The position numbers and the translations under genes were made by a program. Below the pieces are notes generated by a model. That model ran no database searches and had not been told where the DNA came from. It saw only the letters and a list, made by a program, of their open reading frames with translations. 30,715 bases of DNA from BP-133 sp040756995. GTDB lineage: Bacteria; Actinomycetota; Acidimicrobiia; IMCC26256; BP-133. This document shows, piece by piece, positions 1-6,600 of the stretch (positions within the stretch are counted from its first letter, which is position 1; each line of letters begins with the position of its first letter). The stretch is taken from assembly GCA_040756995.1 (NCBI GenBank), contig JBFLYK010000073.1, positions 1 to 30,715 on the forward strand. The letters are read 5' to 3'.

Positions 1-127
1 GAAGCGGGCCACGGCGGCCAAGACTCCGGCGAAGAAGGCCACCCGCGCCGCGAAGCCGGCCGCGGCGAAGAAGACCGCAGCGAAGACCACCAAGCGCGCT
101 CCCGCCAAGCGGGCCCGCAAGAGCTAG
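1..127 (+). CDS. Basic Ala/Lys-rich C-terminal tail of an HU/histone-like DNA-binding protein (5' partial)
   Basis: Only the last 41 codons are in the window, in the frame beginning at base 2 and ending in TAG at 125-127. They read as AAK/KPAAAKK/AKRARKS-type repeats made almost wholly of Ala, Lys, Arg, Thr and Pro. Such tails are known from actinobacterial HU (HupB) and from bacterial H1-like proteins, where they bind DNA non-specifically and compact the nucleoid. The DNA-binding core lies outside the window, so HupB cannot be told from another lysine-tailed protein. A strong intrinsic terminator follows 9 bases after the stop, so this is the end of its transcript. Confidence 0.6.
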   Translation, partial: KRATAAKTPAKKATRAAKPAAAKKTAAKTTKRAPAKRARKS

Positions 128-136
128 TCGTTCCCA

Positions 137-178
137 GCCCGCTCCGGGTGCCGCCGTTGCAACCGGAGCGGGCTTTTT
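137..178 (+). terminator. Rho-independent terminator after the basic-tailed protein
   Basis: A perfect 11-bp inverted repeat, GCCCGCTCCGG (137-147) and CCGGAGCGGGC (163-173), encloses a 15-base loop and is followed directly by five T (174-178). It lies 9 bases past the stop codon. It also separates the rightward transcript from the leftward zinc-ribbon gene that ends at 188. Confidence 0.92.
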
Positions 179-187
179 GAAAAGCCC

Positions 188-355
188 TCAGTCGAGGTCT
201 TCTTCTTCGACCTCGACGTACCAGACGTCGGCGCAGTCACGGCAGCGATAGACGACCACGTCGCCGGGTTGCCAGCCGAGCTCGGGCGGCTCCGCCGGAA
301 TCCGCTGGCACCGCCCGCCGCAGTCGACGCAGATGATGGTGTCGGCCACCGGCAT
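188..355 (-). CDS. Small zinc-ribbon protein (55 aa)
   Basis: This short protein carries two Cys-x2-Cys knuckles: CVDCGG near residues 9-14, followed by a second CRDC about 26 residues later. The spacing fits a single zinc-ribbon fold. The tail is acidic (EVEEEDLD). A TTG at 380-382 would give a 64-aa form. I prefer the ATG at 353-355 because GTGGGG lies just upstream and the residues before it look unlike protein sequence. Function is unknown; small ribbons like this may bind nucleic acid or protein partners. It faces the terminator of the upstream gene and is divergent from marR. Confidence 0.6.
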   Translation of the reverse strand: MPVADTIICVDCGGRCQRIPAEPPELGWQPGDVVVYRCRDCADVWYVEVEEEDLD

Positions 356-431
356 GTCCCCACGGTGGCACAACCCACGCAAGCGGCACGAGTCGATCCG
401 AGGTCCGGCGCGCTCCCGGGAAAATGGTTCG

Positions 432-449
432 CCAGGCTAATTAGCCTGG
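432..449. promoter_or_regulatory. 18-bp perfect palindrome, probable MarR autoregulatory operator
   Basis: CCAGGCTAATTAGCCTGG is a perfect palindrome ending 13 bases before the marR start. A -10-like TAAAGT (450-455) follows at once, and TTCGCC (428-433) is a weak -35 candidate 16 bases upstream of it. The dyad would fill the spacer, the usual place for a MarR repressor site. With that -10, transcription would start at or next to the ATG (463), making the mRNA leaderless. Operator assignment is inference from position and symmetry. Confidence 0.7.
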
Positions 450-462
450 TAAAGTATCTGGC

Positions 463-909
463 ATGCGCACCTCGTCCTCGTCCGGCCGCTCCAGCGTCTC
501 GGCCCCGGAAATCGCCGCCCGGCTGCGCTTGAGCGCCACCCGGCTGGCCCGCCGACTCCGTCAGGAATCCGGCGCCGGCCTGTCACCGAGCCAGCAGTCG
601 GCACTGGCCGTCATCTCCAACCACGGGCCGCTGACGCTCGGAGCCCTGGCGGAACACGAACGCGTCGCTCCCCCGACGATCACCAAGGTCGTCTCGAAGC
701 TGGAATGCGACGGCCTGGTGATCAGGACGCCCGACCCGTCCGACCGCCGGGTCTGCCGGGTCGAGGTCTCGGCCGAGGGCGCCGCCCTGCTCGAGGAGGT
801 CCGTCGGCGGAAGACCGCCTGGTTGACGGCGCGCATCAGCCAACTCGACGCCGCGCGCCAGCGCCGTCTGGCCGACGCACTCGACGTGCTCGACGAACTC
901 GTCTCCTGA
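463..909 (+). CDS. MarR-family transcriptional regulator
   Basis: The 148-aa protein has the MarR winged-helix layout: an N-terminal dimerisation helix, then LTLGALAEHERVAPPTITKV (about residues 56-75) as helix-turn-helix, and the wing with the conserved DPSDRR (about 92-97). MarR proteins usually repress themselves and an adjacent transporter or detoxification gene, and release DNA on binding a small molecule. Here the MFS gene begins 11 bases after the stop, so the two are very likely one operon. A perfect palindrome sits over the promoter. The ATG at 463 has no Shine-Dalgarno, which fits a leaderless transcript. The ligand is unknown. Confidence 0.88.
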   Translation: MRTSSSSGRSSVSAPEIAARLRLSATRLARRLRQESGAGLSPSQQSALAVISNHGPLTLGALAEHERVAPPTITKVVSKLECDGLVIRTPDPSDRRVCRVEVSAEGAALLEEVRRRKTAWLTARISQLDAARQRRLADALDVLDELVS

Positions 910-920
910 GGGACTCCACC

Positions 921-2234
921 GTGACCCGAATTCGCCTCGCCACCACTGACATCTTCCGCTCGCTCGGCGTGCGGAATTTCCGCCTCTTCTTCGGTGGTCA
1001 GCTGATCTCTCAGGTCGGCAACTGGCTGACGCTCGTCGCCCAGACCCTCCTCGTCCTGAAGCTCACCGACAGCGGATTCGCCCTCGGCTGGCTGGCCGCG
1101 GCCCAGTTCGGCCCCGTCCTCGTGCTCGGCGCCTTCGCCGGGCTGGTGGCCGACCGTTCCGACAAGCGCAGGCTCCTCATCATCGTCCAGGCCGTGGCCA
1201 TGCTGCAGTCCTTCGGCCTCGCCGTCCTCGGCTTCATGGACAGCCCGCCGCTGCCGGCGATCTACGCCGTGGCGCTGATCAGCGGTGTCTGCACCGCCTT
1301 CGACAACCCCGCCCGCCGCTCGTTCGTCGTCGAGATGGTGCCCGAGGAGAGCATTCCCAACGCCGTCAGCCTCAACAGTGCGCTGATGACCGGCTCCCGG
1401 ATCTTCGGTCCGGCCCTGGCCGGCCTGCTCGTCACCACCGTCGGGTTCGGATGGTGTTTCCTGCTCGACGGGGTGAGCTATCTGGCCGTGATCGCCGCCC
1501 TGGGGCGGATGGATCCCGGCGAGCTGCGGCTGGCGCCCGTCACCCCCAAGGGCAAGGGCCAGGTTCGGGAAGGCCTCCGCTACGCCCGCAGCGTCCCCGA
1601 GCTGTGGGTTCCGCTGCTGATGATGACCATCATCGGAACGCTGTCATTCAACTTCCAGACCGTCTTCCCGCTCTTCGCCACCCGCGATCTGCACGGCACC
1701 GACGTCACCTTCACGTGGCTGTTCTCGGTGGTGAGCATCGGATCTCTCGTCGGCGCCCTGGCCGCGGCCCGGAGGACGACGATCGACGTCTCGATCGTGA
1801 GCCGCAATGCGCTCGTCTTCGGAATCGCCCTGGCCCTTATCGCCCTGGCTCCGAACCAGATGGTGGCCTTCCCGCTGGCGTTCCTGGTCGGTCTGGGCAG
1901 CATCATGTTCATGACCGCCGCCACCGCCATCACCCAGCTGGCCGCCAACCCGCAGATGCGGGGGCGGGTTCTGGCTCTCCAGGCGATCGTGTTCCTCGGT
2001 AGCACTCCGATCGGCGGCCCGGTTCTCGGGGCCATCTCCGAAACCCTGGGGGCCCGTTACGGCGTGGCGCTCGGTGCCGTGGCGGCGCTGGCCGCCGGCG
2101 GCTTCGGATTGTTGACGGTCCGGCGCAGCCGCCAGGTTCCGGTGACTCCGGAGGTCGAGCCGGTGCCCTTTCGACCCGACGTAGCGGGCGACGTGACCGT
2201 GCTGGACGGCCTCGTCACACCGAAGGCTTCTTGA
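921..2234 (+). CDS. MFS transporter, EntS-like (MFS_3) exporter
   Basis: A 437-aa polytopic membrane protein. The N-terminus (FRSLGVRNFRLFFGGQLIS) and the loop ADRSDKRRLL after the second helix, the MFS motif A region, are typical of the group that contains the enterobactin exporter EntS. FDNPARRSFVVEMV around residue 130 is also characteristic. I chose the GTG at 921 because GAGGGA precedes it by 8 bases and because it avoids overlap with marR; an upstream frame exists but is antisense-like. It is probably controlled by the MarR protein. The substrate is unknown. Because a siderophore locus starts 800 bases away, siderophore export is a possible but unproven role. Its 3' end overlaps the convergent crotonase by 20 bases. 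Confidence 0.85.
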   Translation: MTRIRLATTDIFRSLGVRNFRLFFGGQLISQVGNWLTLVAQTLLVLKLTDSGFALGWLAAAQFGPVLVLGAFAGLVADRSDKRRLLIIVQAVAMLQSFGLAVLGFMDSPPLPAIYAVALISGVCTAFDNPARRSFVVEMVPEESIPNAVSLNSALMTGSRIFGPALAGLLVTTVGFGWCFLLDGVSYLAVIAALGRMDPGELRLAPVTPKGKGQVREGLRYARSVPELWVPLLMMTIIGTLSFNFQTVFPLFATRDLHGTDVTFTWLFSVVSIGSLVGALAAARRTTIDVSIVSRNALVFGIALALIALAPNQMVAFPLAFLVGLGSIMFMTAATAITQLAANPQMRGRVLALQAIVFLGSTPIGGPVLGAISETLGARYGVALGAVAALAAGGFGLLTVRRSRQVPVTPEVEPVPFRPDVAGDVTVLDGLVTPKAS

Positions 2235-2943
2235 TTCCCGGGGCGTTGATCGTCTGCGCCCGGGATTCCTCCTCGATGGCCTGTTCGAAGGAGAGGGCGT
2301 AGGCGTCGTTGAGCATCTGCTTGGTGAGGGTCAACGCCGTCGCCGGCCCGGAAGCCAGCCGCGAGGTCCATTCCTTGACCTGAGCCTCCAGCTCGCCGGC
2401 CGGCACGACACAGTTCACCAGGCCGAGCCGTTCGGCTTCGGCGGCCGGGATCTTCTCGGCGAAGAAGGCCAGCTCCTTGGCCTTCTTCAGGCCGACGAGG
2501 CGGGGGAGCAGCCAGGCCCCTCCCCCGTCGAGCGAGAGGTTGAGCTTGGTGAACACCTCGCACAGCACCGCGTCCTCGGCGGCCACGGTCAGGTCGCAGG
2601 CCAGGGCCAGGTTGCAGGCCAGCCCGTAGGCTCCGCCCTCGACCACGCTGATGCTGGGGACGGGGAGGCGGTGGATGGCGATGGCGACGTCGCCGACCAC
2701 CCGCATGAAATCGAGCCGGCTCAGCTCGGTCCCGATGGCGAAGGGCAGATCGATGCCGGCCGAGAAGTAGCCCCCGGCCCCCCGCAGGACGAGCACCCGG
2801 ACATCGGCGTCACGGCGCGCCCGCTGCAGCCCCGCCTCGAGGCCGTCGAGTACCACACCGTCGATGGCGTTGCGCTTGTCGGGACGGTTGATCGTGAGCG
2901 TCATGACGCCGTCGGCGACGTCGACCAGCAGCGCGTCGGTCAT
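2215..2943 (-). CDS. Enoyl-CoA hydratase/isomerase (crotonase) family protein
   Basis: A 242-aa crotonase: NRPDKRNAID near the N-terminus, the oxyanion-hole stretch FSAGIDL (about 60-66), GGAYGLACNLALACDL (about 102-117), and LDGGGAWLLPRLVG (about 138-151). Family members hydrate or isomerise acyl-CoA thioesters. The stretch before the GGG holds Asp rather than the hydratase Glu, as in PaaG-like isomerases, so a classic hydratase role is less likely than isomerase or ring-oxidation chemistry. The C-terminus stops at about the point where relatives add a trimerisation helix and end in a KR-rich tail, so it is a little short. The ATG at 2941-2943 is preceded by a weak ribosome site. The neighbours do not indicate a pathway. 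Confidence 0.85.
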   Translation of the reverse strand: MTDALLVDVADGVMTLTINRPDKRNAIDGVVLDGLEAGLQRARRDADVRVLVLRGAGGYFSAGIDLPFAIGTELSRLDFMRVVGDVAIAIHRLPVPSISVVEGGAYGLACNLALACDLTVAAEDAVLCEVFTKLNLSLDGGGAWLLPRLVGLKKAKELAFFAEKIPAAEAERLGLVNCVVPAGELEAQVKEWTSRLASGPATALTLTKQMLNDAYALSFEQAIEEESRAQTINAPGIKKPSV

Positions 2944-3007
2944 GGGCCCAATGGAACACCCCGGACGCTTCTCCGGCGAATTCTTGCCTCCGGGCGGCGG
3001 GCGGTTG

Positions 3008-3035
3008 TAAGGTGCACCTAATAAGGTTCACCTAA
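3008..3035 (+). promoter_or_regulatory. Tandem 14-bp dyads, candidate DtxR/IdeR-type iron boxes
   Basis: TAAGGTGCACCTAA (3008-3021) is followed without a gap by TAAGGTTCACCTAA (3022-3035), which differs at one base. Each is a dyad of TAAGG and CCTAA around four bases, and the first holds the perfect palindrome AGGTGCACCT. The half-sites resemble the TTAGG/CCTAA arms of actinobacterial iron boxes. A -10-like TAAGAT (3033-3038) overlaps the second copy, so a bound repressor would block transcription of the FhuF-like gene. The regulator is not in the window. Confidence 0.68.
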
Positions 3036-3053
3036 GATTTGGTGTTAGAATTT

Positions 3054-3803
3054 ATGAACACACCTGTGGTGGCGGTGAACGCCCTGGAAGACGCCCCCGG
3101 CCTCTTCCGGAACGTCCAGGCGTTCGGCCGGGCCGCCGGCACCGACGAGACCGCAGTGGCGGCCTCACTGCTCTGCCAGGCGTGGGCAGTGAGCGTCACA
3201 CGAGCAGCCATCGCCAGTCTCGTCGGTGCCCGGCGGGTTCCCGACCTGTCCGCCGCCAACACCGTCCTGTCCTTCGACCGCCAGGGACGGCCGGTCGAAG
3301 TGTCGCTGCTGTCGCCCCGCTTCGCCGCCGTGGCCGGTGATGACGAAGCGGCCACGGCCCCCGGGGCGGAAACCGTCGCCGACGACGACGCGCTCTTCGC
3401 CTGGGCGCGGGCCCGGCTGTTCGACGGGCATCTGGGCCTCCTCGTCGAAGCGCTCCATGATCTCGCTCCGGTCGGCCGGCGCCTGCTGTGGGGCAACGTG
3501 GCGGCCGCCACCGCCGGCGGGTTCGCCGCCCTCTCCGCCCAGGCGCCGTACAACCTCCAACCCGACCGGCTCATCGCCGACGCCCGGAACCTCCTCGACT
3601 GGCCCGCCTCGCCGACCTGGGGCCTCGCCGAGGTGTTCGGCGTGCCGCACGACGGCGGCAGCCGCCTGTTCGTGCGCCGCCAGACCTGCTGCCTGCGCTA
3701 TCGCCTCCCCGACGCGCCCCCCACCTGTCTCTCCTGCCGGCTGGTCCCCGAATGGGAGCGCCGGCGGCGCATCGCCCTACGGCTGCAGCCCGCCGCCGTC
3801 TGA
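3054..3803 (+). CDS. FhuF-like siderophore-iron reductase, IucA/IucC-associated
   Basis: The 249-aa protein ends in a Cys motif, RRQTCCLRYR followed by PPTCLSC: Cys-Cys-x11-Cys-x2-Cys. The E. coli FhuF protein binds a [2Fe-2S] cluster with a near-identical C-terminal Cys pattern and reduces ferric siderophores in the cytoplasm. The remainder is Ala-rich and helical, as in FhuF-like proteins encoded beside siderophore synthetases. I chose the ATG at 3054; an in-frame TTG at 3039 would add five residues. No clear Shine-Dalgarno is seen, which fits a very short leader after the operator. It converges on the siderophore operon, overlapping its last gene by 27 bases. The likely job is iron release from the siderophore made next door. 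Confidence 0.82.
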   Translation: MNTPVVAVNALEDAPGLFRNVQAFGRAAGTDETAVAASLLCQAWAVSVTRAAIASLVGARRVPDLSAANTVLSFDRQGRPVEVSLLSPRFAAVAGDDEAATAPGAETVADDDALFAWARARLFDGHLGLLVEALHDLAPVGRRLLWGNVAAATAGGFAALSAQAPYNLQPDRLIADARNLLDWPASPTWGLAEVFGVPHDGGSRLFVRRQTCCLRYRLPDAPPTCLSCRLVPEWERRRRIALRLQPAAV

Positions 3804-4985
3804 CGCCGGGGGCCCGGCCCCGAGGAAGACCCGCCTCGGGTGGGGGTGGCTCAGGAAGTCGTGGTGGGAGATCGACCAGCCGTAGGCACCGGTGTGGTGG
3901 AACCAGAGCAGATCGCCCGCCCGCAGCTCGTCGATCTCGACGTCGCGGGCCAGGATGTCCTTCGGTGAGCACAGCTCTCCGGCCACGGTGACCGGCCGGT
4001 GCCGCACGCCGGGTCGGGGGAACGGGTAGCGCCACTCCTCCACCGGAATGACGGTGAAGGGGTGGCTGTGTCCCCAAGACGCCGGCAGCCGGAAATGATG
4101 CGTCCCGCCGCGCACGACGGCGAAGGCGCGGCCGTGGTTCGTCTTCACGTCGAGGACTTCGGTGACGTAGGCACCCCAGGCCGCCGCCAGGTAACGGCCG
4201 CACTCGAACCGCAGGCGGACGGGCGCGGCGTCGGGCAGGGCGGCGCAGAAACCCTTCCAGTCGAAGGGTCGGTCGAGAGCGGCGTAGTCGACGCCGATGC
4301 CGCCGCCGGCGTTCAGGATCCGCAGCTCGGCGCCGGCGTCCGCCGCCCATTCCCGGGCCCGCTGGAGATAGCCGGCGACGAGCTGGGCGTGGGCCGGCGC
4401 GTCGTGGTGGTTGGAGATGCAGTGGAAGTGGAGCCCGACGAGGTCGACATGCGGGCAGCGCCGGGCCTCGGCCAGGGCCGCCGGGACGTCGCCTTCGTCG
4501 ATCCCGAACTGGGTCGGCCGCCCGGCCATGGCCAGCGTCGCCACCGGCAGCGGCCCGGCCGGATTGACGCGGAGGGCCACCGGCAGTCGCCGCTTCAGGC
4601 CGGCGGCGACGTACTCCGCCCGGCGCAGCTCGTGGATGCTCTCCACGTGCACGGCGGCGACGCCCTGCCGGACGGCGGCGGCGAGGGCGGCGTCAGTCTT
4701 GCCCGGGCCGCCGAAGATGACCGGCGCGTCGGGCGCCACGGCCCGCACGAGGTCGATCTCGCCCGCCGAGCCGACCTCGAAGCCGGCCACGACCCCGGTC
4801 AGTGCTGCGATGATCGGCCGTTCGGAGTTGGCTTTGACGGCGTAGAACAGCTCGCAACCGGCCGGGAGCGCCTCCACGGCGGCGGCGGCGTGGGCCCGCA
4901 GGCCGGCGAGGTCGTAGACATAGGCGCAGACCGGGCCGTCACCGTCGCGGCGGAGGGCGGCAACGACGTCAGGGTCAATCAGCAT
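3777..4985 (-). CDS. SbnH-like PLP-dependent decarboxylase (DAPDC/ODC fold III)
   Basis: The 402-aa enzyme has the alanine-racemase-fold decarboxylase signature: FYAVKAN with PLP-binding Lys51, LHFHCIS in place of the usual HCHIGS, the glycine loop GGGIGVDY for the phosphate, ECGRYL, then GELCSPKDIL with the cross-subunit Cys and GAYGWSISHHDF. Relatives decarboxylate diaminopimelate, ornithine or, in SbnH, a citryl-diaminopropionate intermediate of staphyloferrin B. Being last in a NIS siderophore operon, SbnH-like action on an intermediate or production of the amine building block are both possible. The ATG at 4983-4985 overlaps the end of the preceding synthetase by 11 bases, indicating translational coupling. 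The substrate cannot be read from the sequence. Confidence 0.82.
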   Translation of the reverse strand: MLIDPDVVAALRRDGDGPVCAYVYDLAGLRAHAAAAVEALPAGCELFYAVKANSERPIIAALTGVVAGFEVGSAGEIDLVRAVAPDAPVIFGGPGKTDAALAAAVRQGVAAVHVESIHELRRAEYVAAGLKRRLPVALRVNPAGPLPVATLAMAGRPTQFGIDEGDVPAALAEARRCPHVDLVGLHFHCISNHHDAPAHAQLVAGYLQRAREWAADAGAELRILNAGGGIGVDYAALDRPFDWKGFCAALPDAAPVRLRFECGRYLAAAWGAYVTEVLDVKTNHGRAFAVVRGGTHHFRLPASWGHSHPFTVIPVEEWRYPFPRPGVRHRPVTVAGELCSPKDILARDVEIDELRAGDLLWFHHTGAYGWSISHHDFLSHPHPRRVFLGAGPPASDGGGLQP

Positions 4986-6600
4986 CGACGAGGCTGAGCG
5001 GGTTGCGTACCCGCTGCAGGCGGACTTCGGTGTCGGGCAGCAGCCGGCGGGTGGTGAGCTGCTCGACCGACACCTCCGGCGCCAGGACGTCGAAGCGGGC
5101 GGCCCGCTCGGCCAGCTCGGGGAAACGGCGCCGGTGGTCTTCCACCACCCGGCGGGCCAACGACCAGAAGCGTTCCTCGGGAAGATCGAAACGGTCCTCG
5201 ATGAACATCGCCAGCTCGGCGAGGTTGACGAAGAACAGGCAGTCGTGGACGAAGTCGCGGACCTCCTCGTCGCTCTGCGCCTCCAGGTAGGAGTTGCGGT
5301 TGACCCGGAAGTGCTCGGGCGGCGTGGGCTGCAGCGCCGGCCGCCCGTCGGGGTCGGCCAGGCCGGCCACGGAGAAGCGGATGCCGTCGTGGAAGTCCCG
5401 CAATGCCAGCCGCCGGGGCCGCCCATCGACGTGGACGAGGATGAGGTTCTGGGCGTGGGCTTCGAGGGCGATGCCGTGGGCCACGAGGAAGTGCAGCACC
5501 GGCGTCACGGTGACTTCGAGGAGTCGCCGCAGCCAGGGTTCCAGGCCGTGCTCCTTTACCCAGGGGGCGATGAACGGCTCGCCGGTGGCGTCGACGTGGG
5601 TCAGGGCCGTGAACGGCGCCGCCTGCTCCTCCGCCGCCAGGTAGGGATGGATGCTGTCCCGCCAGATGGCCGCCAGCTCCGGTGAGTGCACGACGCCCAG
5701 CCGCTCGCCGAGCAGCACCGGGCGCCGCTCCCGCAGGTAGGGGTCACCGGCGGCGATGCGCTGCAGCCAGCCGGTGATGAGCGGAGCGTTGGCCACGGTG
5801 TGGGGCGCCAGCGTCCGGGCGGTCGACGTGTTCACGATCGACAGGGCGAGCTTCAGGGTCGGCTGGTCGGGCCGGGAAACGTTGGCCAGCGAGCGGATCG
5901 ACTGCTGAGCCCGGTACTCGTCCTTCCCGGCCCCCAACGGGACGAGGGCACCGTCGACCAGCAGAGGCGCCCAGGTGGTCGGAGCGTGCTTGCGGAACTG
6001 CCAGGGATGGACGGGCAGCACGACATGTTCACCGAGGCGCTCCGGCTCGGCGCCGGCCGTTGAGCTGCACTGCACGAGATCCCGCCGCACGGCCACCCAC
6101 ACCGGGCGGATCAACCGGCCGAACTCCGGCCCGTACTCGGCGTTGTCGACGGCGTTGAACCCGAGGCGCGACTTGTAGGACGGGTGGTAGCGGTGGCCGT
6201 CGACGACCAGCGACTCCAGCTCGTCGTAGCCGGCGCCGGTGGCCGGCCGGGCCGCCTGCCGCCAGTGCTGCCGCGCGGCGGTGTCGTTGACGACCGTCTG
6301 GAGGAGCTCGGTGGCGAAGCTGGTGCGGCGATCGGGGTCGGCCGCCAGCGCCGGGCCGATGTCGTCGAGAAAGCGCCGGGGGGAGATCGCCTCCTGCAGC
6401 GCTTCGCCGGGCCGGATCCGCACGACGGGCTCCGGGCCGACCCGGACACGGTCGAAACTGAAGCGGCGCCGCTCCGTCCAGCAGTAGGCGACGCCGTCGC
6501 CGGCGACGCCACCGGAGGTGATGGCGCCCTCGTAGACGAGTGATTCGATGAGCTGGCGCATGACCCGCCGAGGCACTTCGGGCAGGTCGGCCACGCTCAT
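4975..6600 (-). CDS. IucA/IucC-family NIS siderophore synthetase (stand-alone)
   Basis: The 541-aa protein shows the full set of NIS synthetase motifs: HPSYKSRLGF, LPVHPWQ (His198), QQSIRSLAN, TLKLALSIVNTSTAR, EAHAQN (His382) and RDFHDG. Such enzymes adenylate a carboxylate, typically citrate or a citryl intermediate, and couple it to an amine or alcohol. The C-terminal third is the helical, FhuF-named domain usual in the family. Length is close to the normal 550-620. The start ATG overlaps the stop of the tandem synthetase as ATGA (6597-6600), so the two are translationally coupled. The motif QQSIRSLAN, where many relatives have HPTASxRT, marks it as a different subclass from the C-terminal half of its neighbour. 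The exact substrate is unknown. Confidence 0.9.
   Translation of the reverse strand: MSVADLPEVPRRVMRQLIESLVYEGAITSGGVAGDGVAYCWTERRRFSFDRVRVGPEPVVRIRPGEALQEAISPRRFLDDIGPALAADPDRRTSFATELLQTVVNDTAARQHWRQAARPATGAGYDELESLVVDGHRYHPSYKSRLGFNAVDNAEYGPEFGRLIRPVWVAVRRDLVQCSSTAGAEPERLGEHVVLPVHPWQFRKHAPTTWAPLLVDGALVPLGAGKDEYRAQQSIRSLANVSRPDQPTLKLALSIVNTSTARTLAPHTVANAPLITGWLQRIAAGDPYLRERRPVLLGERLGVVHSPELAAIWRDSIHPYLAAEEQAAPFTALTHVDATGEPFIAPWVKEHGLEPWLRRLLEVTVTPVLHFLVAHGIALEAHAQNLILVHVDGRPRRLALRDFHDGIRFSVAGLADPDGRPALQPTPPEHFRVNRNSYLEAQSDEEVRDFVHDCLFFVNLAELAMFIEDRFDLPEERFWSLARRVVEDHRRRFPELAERAARFDVLAPEVSVEQLTTRRLLPDTEVRLQRVRNPLSLVDAD

Noticed and set aside
1..127. AAG/GCC-rich repeat as a possible structural DNA repeat
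   Set aside because: It is in frame and encodes an Ala/Lys tail ending in a stop codon followed by a perfect terminator.
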